Positions 35,126-45,019 of a DNA stretch of 64,000 nucleotides are shown one piece after another (position 1 is the stretch's first letter; every line of letters starts with the position of its first letter). The stretch is taken from the NCBI RefSeq assembly GCF_039729015.1, contig NZ_CP155792.1, forward strand, positions 578,001 through 642,000, given 5' to 3'. The notes under the pieces are model-generated. The model was not told the DNA's origin. It did not search any database and saw nothing but the letters and a program-made list of their open reading frames with translations. Both the position numbers and the translations under genes were made by a program. Origin of the DNA: Blastococcus sp. HT6-30 (GTDB lineage: Bacteria; Actinomycetota; Actinomycetes; Mycobacteriales; Geodermatophilaceae).

Positions 35126-35216
35126 GCGGGGCAGCCTCGTCGACGCCGTCCTCCGCTGGCCGCCGGCGAAGCGATCTGTGGACAGACCGCGGACGCCCCG
35201 ACCTGGCGCCCCCAGC

Positions 35217-35278
35217 GGGCATAGGAAGCTACGCCTATGGACCGGGTCTCGAAACCGTGGGCGAAGCCTCCTATGCCC
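35217..35278. repeat. Right terminal palindrome of the DUF559 cassette
   Basis: GGGCATAGGAAGCT (35217-35230) pairs with AGCCTCCTATGCCC (35265-35278) with one mismatch around a 34-nt loop. Read on the minus strand it starts GGGCATAGGAGGCTTCGCCC and shares CGGTTTC with the left element. It ends 11 nt before the corA stop codon. Confidence 0.85.
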
Positions 35279-35288
35279 GGGGAGGCAG

Positions 35289-36413
35289 CTACAGCCAGCC
35301 GTTGCGTCTGAAGCCCCGGTAGAGCAGCACGATGGCCGTGAGGATGACCAGCAGCACCGCCGGATAGCCCCACTTCTCGTCCAGCTCGGGCATGTAGGTG
35401 AAGTTCATCCCGTAGATCCCGGCGATCGCCGTGGGGACGGCGATGATGCCGGCGTAGGCGGAGATCTTCCGCATGTCCTCGTTGTCGGCCATCTGCGTCC
35501 GCGCCAGGGACGCCTGCAGGATCGAGGTGAGCAGCTCGTCGAGCCCGCTCACCTGGTCGCGCACCCGGACGGCGTGGTCGAAGACGTCGCGGAAGTAGGA
35601 GCGCATCGCGTCGGGCACGACGTCGACCGGCCGCTCGGCCAGCTTCTGCAGCGGCACCTCCAGCGGGGAGACCGCCCGCCGCAGCGACATGAGCTCCCGC
35701 TTCAGCTGGTACAGCCGGCCGACGTCGTCGGTGCGCTCGGGGCTGAACACCGAGGCCTCGAGCTCCTCCACGTCCTGCTCGACCGCAGCCGTGACGTCGA
35801 CGAAGGAGTCCACCACGAGGTCGGCGACGGCGTAGAGGACGGCGGCGGGCCCGAGGCACAGCAGCTCCCGCTGCTCCTCCAGCCGGTGGCGGAGCTCGCC
35901 CAGTCCGCCGTGCTCACCGTGTCGGACGGTGATGACGTAGTTCGGCCCGAGGAAGACCATCACCTCTCCGGTGTCCACGACCTCGCTGGTCGCGGTGAGC
36001 TCGTCGTGCTCGACGTAGGTGGCGGTCTTGAGCACCATGAACAGCGCTTCGTCGTAGCGCTCCAGCTTCGGCCGCTGGTGGGCGTAGACGGCGTCCTCCA
36101 CCGCCAGCGGGTGCAGGTCGTACTCCTCGGCGATCGCCCCCAGCTCGTCCTCGTCCGGGGCGTAGAGGCCCAGCCACACGAACCCGCCCCGTTCCTCGGC
36201 GACCCGCAACGCGTCCGCCGGGCGCAGCGCCTCCTGGCGGCGGCCGTCCACGTACACGGCGCAGTCGATGACGGCCGCCGTCCCGGGTCGGCGCGTCGGC
36301 ATCTGCTCCTGCCGCCCGGCCGGGCGGGGCCGCAGCGTGGGCGGCGATCCCGGCGGTGGTACCTGGGAGGCCAGTTCGAGCGGTGCCACCGGTGGGTCGT
36401 CCCTGGTGCTCAC
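35289..36413 (-). CDS. corA: Magnesium/cobalt transporter CorA family
   Basis: The 374-residue protein forms a pentameric divalent-cation channel. A soluble N-domain (FVWLGLYAPDEDELGAIAEEY, LHPLAVEDAVYAHQRPKLERYDE) is followed by the long stalk helix. Two C-terminal transmembrane helices are separated by the invariant YGMNF motif (about residue 330), with IVLLYRGFRRNGWL at the end. The GTG at 36413 has AGGAGGGGG about 10 nt upstream and is preferred. An ATG about 40 codons later and a longer frame up to 36593 are alternatives. It ends next to the right palindrome of the cassette. Confidence 0.93.
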   Translation of the reverse strand: MSTRDDPPVAPLELASQVPPPGSPPTLRPRPAGRQEQMPTRRPGTAAVIDCAVYVDGRRQEALRPADALRVAEERGGFVWLGLYAPDEDELGAIAEEYDLHPLAVEDAVYAHQRPKLERYDEALFMVLKTATYVEHDELTATSEVVDTGEVMVFLGPNYVITVRHGEHGGLGELRHRLEEQRELLCLGPAAVLYAVADLVVDSFVDVTAAVEQDVEELEASVFSPERTDDVGRLYQLKRELMSLRRAVSPLEVPLQKLAERPVDVVPDAMRSYFRDVFDHAVRVRDQVSGLDELLTSILQASLARTQMADNEDMRKISAYAGIIAVPTAIAGIYGMNFTYMPELDEKWGYPAVLLVILTAIVLLYRGFRRNGWL

Positions 36414-36612
36414 GGCGGGTCCCCCTCCTCCCGGGTCGTCGGGGCGGTGTGCAGCGTAGGCGCGCGCATCCCCGGTGGCCGACGCTGCCGTCCCGTGCGG
36501 ACGGGGAACGGCACCGACCCCACGGGGTGACGCCGGCCTCCGGCGGGTCCAGCGGGCCACCCGGGGCGCCGACCTGACGGTGACAGCCCCCACCGGTCAG
36601 GGAGAGATCTTC

Positions 36613-37284
36613 GTGGCGAGCACCGTTCTCGACATCCGCGACACCGTCGGGTCCCGGTACGCCGTCCCGGCGCGGTCCGCCACGGTGGACGGCGGCTCGT
36701 CCGACGTGCGGCGTCGCGTGCCCGCTGCCGCCCTCGCGGCCGGGCTGCTCGCCGTCCTCGAGGCGATCGGCCTGCTGGCCACGGGGCTGACCAGGATCGA
36801 CGCCGTCCTCGCCGCACCGGTCCGGCCGGCCGGCTGGCTGGTCCTCCTCGGCCTGGTCACCCTGGCCGGCTGGATCGTCCTGTCCGCCGGTGCGGGCGCA
36901 GCGCTGGTCGACGGCTCCGGCCGCAGGCTCCTGGTGCTCACCTCTCTCGCCGAGCTCGTGGTCGTCTCGCTCCTGGGTGCGGTCGCGGTCGTGCTGCCGC
37001 TGCCGGAGGTCCTGACCGGCGGCGTTCCGCTGCCGTTGCTGTTCGCGGCGGCGATCGCGCTGCCGGTCGGCAAGCTGCTCCTGGCCGACGCGCCGTCGGT
37101 GCGGGAGTGGGTACGGCGGGGCCCGCGCGTGCGGGTGCGCCGACCCGATCCGGTGTCGGTCCACCGGTCGCTGTGCACGGTCACCCTCGGCCTCATCGCC
37201 CTGGTGCTGGGTGGCCTCGTCGTCCTCGACCCGGCCGACGCGGACCCGGCCGGGCCCGCCACGAGCGTCGTCCCGCAGCGCTGA
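36613..37284 (+). CDS. Uncharacterised four-helix membrane protein
   Basis: The 223-residue protein has about four hydrophobic segments: residues 38-60 (AAALAAGLLAVLEAIGLLATG), 70-95 (LVLLGLVTLAGWIVLSAGAG), 105-145 (LVLTSLAELVVVSLLGAVAVV plus LLFAAAIALPVGKLL) and 195-212 (LGLIALVLGGLVVLD). A basic cytoplasmic loop lies between the last two. I do not recognise a family. The GTG at 36613 has GGGAGAG upstream and avoids a non-coding-looking extension back to 36475. It is divergent from corA and precedes metG; no functional link is evident. Confidence 0.75.
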   Translation: MASTVLDIRDTVGSRYAVPARSATVDGGSSDVRRRVPAAALAAGLLAVLEAIGLLATGLTRIDAVLAAPVRPAGWLVLLGLVTLAGWIVLSAGAGAALVDGSGRRLLVLTSLAELVVVSLLGAVAVVLPLPEVLTGGVPLPLLFAAAIALPVGKLLLADAPSVREWVRRGPRVRVRRPDPVSVHRSLCTVTLGLIALVLGGLVVLDPADADPAGPATSVVPQR

Positions 37285-37331
37285 GACCCGCCTCTCCCGC
37301 CCGCGCGGGGGATCGGCTGGACCACGCCGCC

Positions 37332-37337
37332 TAGGCT
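37332..37337 (+). promoter_or_regulatory. -10 box TAGGCT for metG (leaderless)
   Basis: TAGGCT followed by seven bases and the GTG start of metG at 37345, with no Shine-Dalgarno sequence. This is the clearest leaderless arrangement in the window together with galU. Confidence 0.5.
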
Positions 37338-37344
37338 CATCGGC

Positions 37345-39144
37345 GTGAGTGATCGGCACATCCTGACCGCAGTCGCCTGGCCCTACGCCAACGGCCCGCG
37401 GCACATCGGCCACGTCTCCGGCTTCGGCGTCCCCTCCGACGTCTTCAGCCGCTACCACCGGATGGCCGGGAACCGGGTGCTGATGGTGAGCGGCACCGAC
37501 GAGCACGGCACCCCGATCACGGTCGCCGCCGACGCCGAGGGGATCACGCCCCGGCAGATCGCCGACCGGAACAACCGGATCATCGTGGGCGACCTGCAGT
37601 CCCTCGGGCTCAGCTACGACCTGTTCACCCGGACGACGACGGCCAACCACGCGCAGATCAGCCAGGACATCTTCCTCGGCCTGCTCAAGAACGGCTACGT
37701 CTTCCCGAAGACGACGCTCGGCGCGATCAGCCCGAGCACCGGCCGCACCCTGCCCGACCGCTACATCGAGGGCACCTGCCCGATCTGCGGCTACGACGGC
37801 GCGCGCGGCGACCAGTGCGACAACTGCGGCAACCAGCTCGACCCGATCGAGCTGGTCAACCCCGTCAGCAAGATCAACGGTGAGACGCCGAAGTTCGTCG
37901 AGGAGGAGCACTACTTCCTCGACCTGCCGGCGTTCACCCGGGCGCTGGGCGACTGGCTGGGCACCCGCACGAGCTGGCGGCCCAACGTCCTGAACTTCAG
38001 CGTCAACCTGCTGGAGGACCTCAAGCCGCGCAGCTACACCCGGGACATCGACTGGGGCGTGCCGGTGCCGCTCGACGGGTGGCGCGACCGGCCCGACAAG
38101 CGCATCTACGTCTGGTTCGACGCCGTCGTCGGCTACCTGTCGGCGTCGATCGAGTGGGCCCGCCGCTCCGGGGAGCCGGACGCCTGGCGGCAGTGGTGGC
38201 AGACGCCGGACGCGGACGCCTACTACTTCATGGGCAAGGACAACATCGTCTTCCACTCCGAGATCTGGCCGGCCCAGCTGCTCGGCTACAACGGCGCGGG
38301 CGACAAGGGTGGGACCCCGGGCTCCCTCGGCCGGTTGAACCTGCCGACCGAGGTGGTCTCCAGCGAGTTCCTCACGATGGAGGGGCGCAAGTTCTCCTCC
38401 TCCCGCAACGTGGTCATCTACGTCCGCGACTTCCTCGCCCGCTATGACGCCGACGCGCTGCGCTACTTCATCGCCGTCGCCGGGCCGGAGAACCAGGACA
38501 CCGACTTCACCTGGGCGGAGTTCCTGCGCCGCAACAACGACGAGCTGGTCGCCGGGTGGGGCAACCTGGTCAACCGCACGGTGTCGATGGCGGCCAAGAA
38601 CGTGGGCGCCGTCCCGGCCCCTGGGGAGCTGACCGAGGCCGACCGTGCGCTGCTGGACACGACGTCCGGCGCGTTCGCACCGGTCGGGGAGCTGCTGTCC
38701 CGCAACCGGCAGAAGGCGGCCATCGGCGAGGCGATGCGGGTCGTCGCCGAGGCGAACAAGTACCTGTCGGACCAGGCGCCGTGGAAGCTCAAGGAGGACC
38801 CGGCCCGCCGGGACACCGTCCTGCACACGGCGCTGCAGGCGATCAAGGACTGCAACGCGCTGCTCACCCCGTTCCTCCCGCACTCGGCGCAGAAGGTGCA
38901 CGAGCTGCTCGGCGGGACCGGGGTCTGGTCACCCGCCCCGCGGATCGAGGAGGTCGCCGACCTCGACGACGGCTCGCCGTACCCCATCATCACCGGGGAC
39001 TACGACGAGGGGCAGGCCGGCTGGGGGTCCACCCCGATCCCGCCGCCGGGCACCCCGTTGGTCCCCCCCACCCCGATCTTCAGGAAGCTCGACGACTCGG
39101 TGGTGGCCGAGGAGCTGGCCCGACTGGAGGAGAAGGCGCAGTGA
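37345..39144 (+). CDS. metG: Methionyl-tRNA synthetase
   Basis: MetRS charges tRNA-Met. The 599-residue protein has the class I ATP-site [16 protein letters not shown], in which HIGH is intact. Zinc knuckles CPICG and CDNCG occur near residues 145-170, followed by the [16 protein letters not shown] substrate region. The KMSKS equivalent is [10 protein letters not shown] near residue 350. The C-terminal helical anticodon-binding domain ([24 protein letters not shown]) is present; the dimerisation domain found in some MetRS is absent. The GTG start at 37345 is supported by the leaderless -10. It overlaps tatD by 4 nt. Confidence 0.97.
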   Translation: MSDRHILTAVAWPYANGPRHIGHVSGFGVPSDVFSRYHRMAGNRVLMVSGTDEHGTPITVAADAEGITPRQIADRNNRIIVGDLQSLGLSYDLFTRTTTANHAQISQDIFLGLLKNGYVFPKTTLGAISPSTGRTLPDRYIEGTCPICGYDGARGDQCDNCGNQLDPIELVNPVSKINGETPKFVEEEHYFLDLPAFTRALGDWLGTRTSWRPNVLNFSVNLLEDLKPRSYTRDIDWGVPVPLDGWRDRPDKRIYVWFDAVVGYLSASIEWARRSGEPDAWRQWWQTPDADAYYFMGKDNIVFHSEIWPAQLLGYNGAGDKGGTPGSLGRLNLPTEVVSSEFLTMEGRKFSSSRNVVIYVRDFLARYDADALRYFIAVAGPENQDTDFTWAEFLRRNNDELVAGWGNLVNRTVSMAAKNVGAVPAPGELTEADRALLDTTSGAFAPVGELLSRNRQKAAIGEAMRVVAEANKYLSDQAPWKLKEDPARRDTVLHTALQAIKDCNALLTPFLPHSAQKVHELLGGTGVWSPAPRIEEVADLDDGSPYPIITGDYDEGQAGWGSTPIPPPGTPLVPPTPIFRKLDDSVVAEELARLEEKAQ

Positions 39145-40043
39145 GCCGGTCGGCCGCGTCGCGCGCCAACAGGCGCGGCGAGCCGCCGCCGTCCCCCGAA
39201 CCGCTGCCGGCGCCCGCGCTCGACAGCCACACCCACCTGGACATCGTCCTGGGGGAGCGCCCGGCGATGAGCGAGCACGGCGAGTGGGCGTCCGAGGCCG
39301 CCGTCGACGCGGAGATCGCCGCGGCCGAGGCGGTCGGCGTCCCGCGGCTGGTGCAGGTCGGTGTCGACGTCGCCTCCTCGCGGTGGTCGGCGGCGCTGGC
39401 GGCCCGGCACCCCAACGTGCTGGCCGCCGTCGCGCTGCACCCCAACGAGGCCGGTGACGGCCGGGCGACCGACGAGGCGCTCGCCGAGATCGACCGGCTG
39501 GCCGCGCTGCCGAGGGTGCGCGCGGTAGGGGAGACGGGGCTGGACCGGTACCGCACCGGCCCGGAGGGCTGGGCGGCCCAGGAGGCGTCGTTCCGGGCGC
39601 ACATCCGGATCGCCAAGGAGCACGGCGTCGCGCTGGTCATCCACGACCGGGACGCGCACGAGGAGATCCTCCGGGTGCTCGAGGACGAGGGCGCCCCCGA
39701 GCGAACCGTCTTCCACTGCTTCTCCGGCGACGCGGTGTTCGCCAGGGCCTGCGTCGAGCGGGGCTACGTGCTGTCGTTCGCGGGCACGCTGACGTTCGGC
39801 AACGCCGGGTACCTGCGCGAGGCGGCGGCGCTCACCCCGCCGGCCCAGCTGCTGGTGGAGACGGACTCACCGTTCCTCACCCCGGTGCCGTTCCGGGGCC
39901 GCCCGAACGCCTCGCGGCTGGTTCCGCACACGGTCCGTGCGCTGGCCGAGGTCACCGGCACGGAGCTGGCCGAGCTCTGCCACGCTCTCACCGCCACCGC
40001 CGAGCGCGTCTTCGGCAGCTGGGCGGACGACGACCACCGGTAG
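39141..40043 (+). CDS. tatD: TatD-family metal-dependent hydrolase
   Basis: The 300-residue amidohydrolase-fold protein binds metals with the N-terminal HTHLD motif ([13 protein letters not shown]). It continues with [90 protein letters not shown] and [18 protein letters not shown]. TatD proteins are 3'-5' DNA exonucleases or D-aminoacyl-tRNA deacylase-like hydrolases. The GTG at 39141 overlaps the metG stop (GTGA). The metG-tatD-rpfB-rsmA-ispE order is the same as Rv1007c-Rv1011. The N-terminal 25 residues are a Pro/Arg-rich extension. Confidence 0.95.
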   Translation: MSRSAASRANRRGEPPPSPEPLPAPALDSHTHLDIVLGERPAMSEHGEWASEAAVDAEIAAAEAVGVPRLVQVGVDVASSRWSAALAARHPNVLAAVALHPNEAGDGRATDEALAEIDRLAALPRVRAVGETGLDRYRTGPEGWAAQEASFRAHIRIAKEHGVALVIHDRDAHEEILRVLEDEGAPERTVFHCFSGDAVFARACVERGYVLSFAGTLTFGNAGYLREAAALTPPAQLLVETDSPFLTPVPFRGRPNASRLVPHTVRALAEVTGTELAELCHALTATAERVFGSWADDDHR

Positions 40044-40162
40044 CTGCAGGGTCGTTCCGAGCGGGGGGCCGGAGTCTCCCCCGGCGCGGGACATGTGGGG
40101 CTCAACAGAAATGGGGGACGGCACGTGGCCGCGTTGTCGTCCGGAGGACGACAATCAACACC

Positions 40163-41002
40163 GTGGGTCGTCTCATCGCGGTCGTGGTCTTCGTCGCTCT
40201 GCTGGTGCCGGGCGTGCTGCTGGCCCGTGCCTGGAAGCTCGCGGCGGATCGCCGCGCGGTCGCCGGCGGGGCGGTGGAACTGGCCGAGCCGACTCCGGAG
40301 GGGGCGGCGACGCTGCGTCGGCAGGCGGCCCACGGACGCCGCTGGCGGCGGCTGGGCCTGCTCCTGGGCCTGGCCGGGATCGTGGTCAGCGTGGTCGTCC
40401 TCGCCGAGGCGTCGGTGTTCCTGTGGATCCCCGTGCTCTCGGTCGGGCTGCTGGCCGGGGTCCTGCTGGCCGAGGTGACCCGCCCGCGCCCGCGGTGGGC
40501 GCTGAGCTCGCCGCCGCGCCGCCCGCGCCAGGTCGAGCAGATCTCCCCCTGGCTGGTCTGGACGATGCGCCTGGTGGTCGCCGCCGAGCTGGTGACGGCC
40601 GGGTGGCTGTGGTCCTCCGGTGCGCTGGGTGACACCACCGTCTGGGCGGTGGTCGTCGTCCCGCTGGCGGCCTGGCTGCTGGCGGAGGGCGCACTGCTCA
40701 GGGCGCTGGTCCGACCGCTGCCCGCCAAGGGGGCCGACGTGCCGATCGACGAGGCGCTGCGCACGTGGACGGCCCACCTGGTGGTTGCGGCCGCGAGCGT
40801 GACCGCCCTGCTGCCGTTCGGCACGCTCCTGCTGCGCGCCGGGCTGGACCTCGGGGAACGGGTCAGCGAGAACTTCGACGTCCTCCCCGTGGCTCTCGTG
40901 GCCGGTGGGTTCTCCGCGCTGGCCGCCGGGCTGGCCGTGACGGGCTTCCTGCTCAGCTGGCTCCGGCCGGTGCGGACGAGCGCGCCTGCGCTGGCGGGGT
41001 GA
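40163..41002 (+). CDS. Uncharacterised membrane protein
   Basis: The 279-residue protein has about seven hydrophobic segments, beginning with LIAVVVFVALLVPGVLLARAW. Paired helices follow (LGLLLGLAGIVVSVVVLAEA and FLWIPVLSVGLLAGVLLAEV), then helices near residues 135-175, 210-235 and 250-270. A cytoplasmic loop holds RPRPRWALSSPPRRPRQVEQ. No motif was recognised. The GTG at 40163 starts right at the first helix. It is inserted between tatD and rpfB, which are neighbours in other actinobacteria; its role is unknown. Confidence 0.75.
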   Translation: MGRLIAVVVFVALLVPGVLLARAWKLAADRRAVAGGAVELAEPTPEGAATLRRQAAHGRRWRRLGLLLGLAGIVVSVVVLAEASVFLWIPVLSVGLLAGVLLAEVTRPRPRWALSSPPRRPRQVEQISPWLVWTMRLVVAAELVTAGWLWSSGALGDTTVWAVVVVPLAAWLLAEGALLRALVRPLPAKGADVPIDEALRTWTAHLVVAAASVTALLPFGTLLLRAGLDLGERVSENFDVLPVALVAGGFSALAAGLAVTGFLLSWLRPVRTSAPALAG

Positions 41003-41348
41003 CACCGCGCCGTCCCCGACCCGCGGAAGACCGCCCACGCCGTGTGCTTGGTCACCCCCGTACGAGTGCCGCGCTCACGTCCCATCCGCATCACCCGGCT
41101 CGTCCGTCACGATCGGTGTGGGCGCGTCTACGGCGCGCAGCTGGCCGGTCTGCTTCACTCGTCGTGCACCGATGCCACGCGCAGAGTGTTCGTTATCGTG
41201 TCGTGATCGACAGCCGGGGTGGAGAGCGACCCGGGTGGCGCGCGACCGGGATCTCCCGGCGGCCGCTGCCCGAGCCGGCACCCGCGGGCGGGCCGCCCCG
41301 GCGGCCCGGCCGTTCTCCTGCCCGGGTTCTGTGACCCCTGGAAGTGTC
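41003..41348. other. 345-bp intergenic region upstream of rpfB
   Basis: I looked for a c-di-AMP (ydaO-type) riboswitch, which often precedes rpf genes in actinobacteria, and did not recognise its conserved core. The stretch contains a locally AT-richer patch at about 41183-41213 (GTTCGTTATCGTGTCGTGATC) that may hold the promoter. Nothing else is supported. Confidence 0.5.
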
Positions 41349-42440
41349 GTGCGCCGCTCCCTGCAGCTCAGCCTCTTCGCCCTCGTCCTCCTCGGACTGG
41401 TGGGCGGGACGCTGGCCTTCTTCCTCGCCCAGAAGTCCGTCGCGCTCACCGTCGACGGTCAGGCCCGCGACGTCGGCACCTACGCCGGCACCGTGGGCGA
41501 CCTGCTGGAGGAGGAGGGCATCACCCTGGCCGCCCACGACGTCGTCCTGCCGTCGGCGGACCAAGAGGTGGCCGACGGCGACACCGTCGTCCTCAACCGG
41601 GCCCGGCCGCTGCAGCTCACCGTGGACGGCGTCTCGCGCTCGGTGCACGTGACCGCGCTGTCGGTCGAGGAGGCGCTCGACCAGCTCGGCTTCCGCGCCG
41701 ACGGCCTGGTCCTCTCCGCCAGCCGCAGCGACCGCCTGCCGCTCGAGGGCATGCAGCTGTCGATCACCACGCCGAAGCAGATCGTGCTGGTGGCCGACGG
41801 CGCGGAGCGCATGGTCACCACGACCGCCGCGACGGCCGGCGACCTGCTCGCCGAGCAGGGCATCGCGCTCACCGACACCGACCGCACCAGCCTCAAGCCC
41901 ACCCAGGCGCTGCTCGACCGGATGCGCCTGCAGGTGTTCCGGGTGCAGGTCACCGAGGTCACCGAGACCACCCCGGTTGCGCACGGGCGCGTGGAGACCA
42001 AGGACGCCGAGGCGTTCGCAGGCGACGAGACGGTCACCCAGCGGGGCGTCGACGGCGAGCAGACGACCACCTACCGCGTGACCGTCGTCGACGGCCAGGA
42101 GACCGGCCGGGAGCAGCTGTCCACCGCCGTCACCCGGGCGCCGGTCGACGAGCTGGTGTCGGTCGGCACCAAGGCGCGCCCGACGAACAGCCCCTCCGCC
42201 GACGGCCTCAACTGGGCCGCCCTCGCCGCGTGCGAGTCCGGCGGCCGCGCGAACGCGGTGAGCGGCACGGGGAAGTACCACGGGCTGTACCAGTTCTCCG
42301 TGGCCACGTGGCAGGCGGTCGGGGGGAGCGGTCTCCCGTCGGCCGCCCCGGCCGATGAGCAGACCTACCGCGCGCAGCTCCTCTACCAGGCCTCGGGTGC
42401 CGGCCAGTGGCCGCACTGCGGGCCCCGCCTGTTCAGCTGA
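41349..42440 (+). CDS. rpfB: Resuscitation-promoting factor, RpfB type
   Basis: The 363-residue secreted or anchored muralytic enzyme helps dormant cells regrow. An N-terminal membrane helix ([23 protein letters not shown]) precedes three DUF348 ubiquitin-like repeats ([51 protein letters not shown]). A G5 domain follows ([18 protein letters not shown]...[19 protein letters not shown]). The C-terminal Rpf transglycosylase domain ([37 protein letters not shown]) has the catalytic Glu in ACESGG. The GTG at 41349 (VRRSLQL) is chosen; GTG 41331 is also possible. It overlaps the frame of rsmA. Confidence 0.94.
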   Translation: MRRSLQLSLFALVLLGLVGGTLAFFLAQKSVALTVDGQARDVGTYAGTVGDLLEEEGITLAAHDVVLPSADQEVADGDTVVLNRARPLQLTVDGVSRSVHVTALSVEEALDQLGFRADGLVLSASRSDRLPLEGMQLSITTPKQIVLVADGAERMVTTTAATAGDLLAEQGIALTDTDRTSLKPTQALLDRMRLQVFRVQVTEVTETTPVAHGRVETKDAEAFAGDETVTQRGVDGEQTTTYRVTVVDGQETGREQLSTAVTRAPVDELVSVGTKARPTNSPSADGLNWAALAACESGGRANAVSGTGKYHGLYQFSVATWQAVGGSGLPSAAPADEQTYRAQLLYQASGAGQWPHCGPRLFS

Positions 42441-43314
42441 GCCCCCGCTGAGCACCACACCCGAACAGGCCGACGGGCTGCTGGGCCCGGCCGCGATCCG
42501 CGACCTGGCCCAGCAGCTCGACCTGCGTCCCACCAAGGCACTCGGGCAGAATTTCCTGCACGACGCGAACACGATCCGGCGGATCGTGCGCACCGCGGGG
42601 GTGCGGCCCGACGACGTCGTCCTGGAGGTCGGCCCCGGCCTCGGCTCGCTCACCCTGGGCCTGCTCCCGGTGGCGGCGCACGTGACGGCGGTGGAGATCG
42701 ATCCCCGGCTGGCGACCCTCCTGCCCCGGACCGTCGCCGAGCGCCGGCCCGACCTGGCCGACCGGCTCACCGTCGTGGAGGGCGACGCCCTCCGCGTGAC
42801 GGAGCTGCCGGGGCCGTCCCCGACCGCGCTGGTCGCGAACCTGCCCTACAACGTCGCCGTCCCGGTGCTGCTGACCCTGCTGGAGCTGCTGCCGACCCTG
42901 GACCGGGCGATGATCCTGGTGCAGGCCGAGGTGGCCGAGCGGCTCGCCGCGGCACCCGGGGCCCCGGCCTACGGCGTCCCCTCGGTGAAGGCGGCCTGGT
43001 ACGGCGAGGTGCGCCGGGCCGGCAACGTCGGACGCCGGGTCTTCTGGCCCGAGCCGAACGTCGACTCCGGCCTCGTGGGCCTGGTCCGTCGCCCACCGCC
43101 GCCGGGCGACCGGGAGGCGACCTTCGCCGTCGTGGACGCGGCCTTCGGCATGCGCCGCAAGGGCCTGCGCGCGGCGCTCGCACGGTGGGCGGGCAGCCCG
43201 GCCGCGGCGGAGGCGCGGCTGCGGGCGGCGGGCATCGATCCCTCCGCCCGGGGCGAGCAGCTCTCGGTCACCGACTTCGCACGCCTGGCGGCCACCGAGG
43301 CGGTGCAGGCGTGA
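42355..43314 (+). CDS. rsmA: 16S rRNA dimethyladenosine transferase
   Basis: RsmA (KsgA) dimethylates A1518 and A1519 of 16S rRNA late in 30S assembly. Motifs are [35 protein letters not shown] (SAM binding), [29 protein letters not shown] (catalytic NLPY), [17 protein letters not shown] and [15 protein letters not shown]. Homology begins only about 45 codons after the ATG at 42355, which overlaps rpfB by 86 nt. No ATG, GTG or TTG lies between that ATG and the conserved region. A CTG at 42448, eight bases after the rpfB stop, is an alternative. The end overlaps ispE (GTGA). Confidence 0.92.
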   Translation: MSRPTARSSSTRPRVPASGRTAGPACSAEPPLSTTPEQADGLLGPAAIRDLAQQLDLRPTKALGQNFLHDANTIRRIVRTAGVRPDDVVLEVGPGLGSLTLGLLPVAAHVTAVEIDPRLATLLPRTVAERRPDLADRLTVVEGDALRVTELPGPSPTALVANLPYNVAVPVLLTLLELLPTLDRAMILVQAEVAERLAAAPGAPAYGVPSVKAAWYGEVRRAGNVGRRVFWPEPNVDSGLVGLVRRPPPPGDREATFAVVDAAFGMRRKGLRAALARWAGSPAAAEARLRAAGIDPSARGEQLSVTDFARLAATEAVQA

Positions 43315-44264
43315 GCAGCGGCGCGACCGGGACCGCCCGGGAGGCCGTGGTCGTCCGGGCGCCGGCGAAGATGAACGTCCACCTGGGCGTCGGCCCGCTG
43401 CGCGCCGACGGCTTCCACGGCCTGGCCACCGTCTACTTCGCCGTCTCGCTGCACGACACGGTCACCGCCCGGCCGGGGGAGGGGCTGTCCCTGCGGCTCT
43501 CCGGCGAGGGCACCGGCACGGCGAGCGGCCCGGGGCAGGTGCCCAGCGACCGCACCAACCTGGTCTGGCGCGCGGCCGAGCTGCTGGCGGAGTCCGCCGG
43601 CGTCCGGCCCGACGCGGACCTGGAGGTCGCGAAGAACATCCCCGTCGCCGGGGGGCTGGCCGGCGGCAGCGCGGACGCCGCCGCGACGCTGGTGGCCCTC
43701 GACGTGCTGTGGGGCACCCGCGCCGGCCGCGAGGACCTCCTGCGGCTGGCTGCCCAGCTCGGCAGCGACGTGCCGTTCGGCCTCGTCGGCGGTGTCGCCC
43801 TCGGCACCGGGCGGGGTGAGCACGTGTCTCCGGTGCTGGCCGCCGGCCGGTGGCACTGGGTGCTCGGCATGGCCGGAGAAGGGCTGTCCACCCCGGCGGT
43901 CTACGGCGAACTCGACCGGCTGCGCGCCGAGGGCCGGGTGCCGGACGTGACCGGGCCGACGCCGCCCGACCCCGTCCTCGCCGCCCTGCGCGCCGGCACG
44001 GCCGCCGAGCTCGCGGCCGCGCTGTCCAACGACATGCAGCCGGCCGCGCTGAACCTGCGGCCCGACCTTCGCCGGGCTCTGCGCGCGGCGGAGGACGCCG
44101 GTGCCCTCGCCGCGCTGGTGAGCGGATCGGGCCCCACGGTGGCGGCGCTCGCGCCCGACGAGCAGGGCGCCGTCCGGCTGGCGGCCGAGCTGGCCGGGGC
44201 CGGGGTCTTCCGCACCGTGCGCGCCGTCACCGGGCCGGTGCCCGGTGCCCACGTGGTGCCCTAG
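43311..44264 (+). CDS. ispE: 4-diphosphocytidyl-2-C-methyl-D-erythritol kinase
   Basis: IspE is the GHMP kinase of the MEP isoprenoid pathway, phosphorylating CDP-ME. The 317-residue protein has [23 protein letters not shown] at the start. The ATP loop is [22 protein letters not shown] (the GLGGGSA-like motif reads GLAGGSA). It also has [21 protein letters not shown] and the late [13 protein letters not shown]. The GTG at 43311 overlaps the rsmA stop, so rpfB-rsmA-ispE form one tightly packed unit as in mycobacteria. The N-terminal 10 residues are not conserved. Confidence 0.95.
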   Translation: MSSGATGTAREAVVVRAPAKMNVHLGVGPLRADGFHGLATVYFAVSLHDTVTARPGEGLSLRLSGEGTGTASGPGQVPSDRTNLVWRAAELLAESAGVRPDADLEVAKNIPVAGGLAGGSADAAATLVALDVLWGTRAGREDLLRLAAQLGSDVPFGLVGGVALGTGRGEHVSPVLAAGRWHWVLGMAGEGLSTPAVYGELDRLRAEGRVPDVTGPTPPDPVLAALRAGTAAELAAALSNDMQPAALNLRPDLRRALRAAEDAGALAALVSGSGPTVAALAPDEQGAVRLAAELAGAGVFRTVRAVTGPVPGAHVVP

Positions 44265-44288
44265 CCGGAGGGGACGCGTCGGGCCCGG

Positions 44289-44930
44289 CTACGGGTGCGG
44301 GTCGAGGTGGGACAGGCCGTTGTACGCCAGGTTCACCAGCTGGGCGGCCACCTCGTGCCTGCCCGGGGAGCGGGTCTCCAGCCACCACTGGCCGGCCAGC
44401 GCCACCATGCCCACCAGCGCCTGGCTGTAGAGCGGGGCCAGCTCCGCCCGGTAGCCGCGGATCGCGAACTCCCGTGCCAGGACGTGCTCGACCTGGCGGG
44501 CGAGGTCGCCGATCAGCGACCCGAACGAGCCGCCCCCGCTCGTCACGGGGGTGTCGCGGGTGAGCACCCGGAAGCCGTCGGTGTCCGCCTCGATGTAGTC
44601 GAGGAGGACCAGCGCCGCGCGCTCGAGCAGCTCCCGGGGGTGGCCGGGCGCCGACACGGCGGCGCCGAACCGGTCGAGCAGGCGGTGCATCTCCCGGTCG
44701 ACGACGACGGCGTGCAACCCCTCCTTGCCGCCGAAGTGCTCGTAGACGACCGGCTTGCTCACCGCGGCGTGTGCGGCGATCTCCTCGACCGAGGTTGCCT
44801 CGAACCCTTTGAGGGCGAACAGCTCGCGGCCCACGTCGAGCAGCTGGCTCCGCCGCTCGGGACCGGTCATGCGCACCCGGCCCCGCTTCGGACGGGACCC
44901 GGCCGGGGACGCCGTGCCGGATGCGCTCAC
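44289..44930 (-). CDS. TetR-family transcriptional regulator
   Basis: The 213-residue regulator has an N-terminal TetR DNA-binding domain (RRSQLLDVGRELFALKGFEATSVEEIAAHAAVSKPVVYEHFGGKEGLHAVVV). The C-terminal helical domain contains LDYIEADTDGFRVLTRDTPV, TSGGGSFGSLIGDLARQVE and LVGMVALAGQWWLETRSPG, typical of regulators of fatty-acid or lipid genes in actinobacteria. The start could be the GTG at 44930 or the ATG at 44873; neither has a strong ribosome site. It lies 89 nt downstream of a fatty-acid desaturase gene on the same strand, so control of that gene is a reasonable guess. Confidence 0.85.
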   Translation of the reverse strand: MSASGTASPAGSRPKRGRVRMTGPERRSQLLDVGRELFALKGFEATSVEEIAAHAAVSKPVVYEHFGGKEGLHAVVVDREMHRLLDRFGAAVSAPGHPRELLERAALVLLDYIEADTDGFRVLTRDTPVTSGGGSFGSLIGDLARQVEHVLAREFAIRGYRAELAPLYSQALVGMVALAGQWWLETRSPGRHEVAAQLVNLAYNGLSHLDPHP

Positions 44931-45019
44931 CCCGCCACCGTGCCCGGAGGACGGCTCCGGCCCGGGCGCCCGGGAGATCGCGGGATGCCCCGGCGGAGGA
45001 GACGCCGGGGAGGGGACCG

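Larger units (their letters stand above)
34132..35278. mobile_element. Candidate palindrome-bounded single-gene mobile cassette
   Basis: About 1.15 kb, bounded at both ends by related palindromic 60-bp repeats in inverted orientation, carries one gene (34202-35125). It sits exactly between the convergent 3' ends of rsmI and corA. The arms are near-identical (one mismatch), and both loops are 34 nt, with the right loop matching the reverse complement of the left (CGGTTTC/GAAACCG shared). No target-site duplication or transposase is evident. Mobility is inference from the architecture; the gene product, a nuclease-like protein, is the only candidate for moving it. Confidence 0.45.

Noticed and set aside
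41003-41348. c-di-AMP riboswitch upstream of rpfB
   Set aside because: Expected from other actinobacteria, but its conserved core could not be recognised in the sequence.
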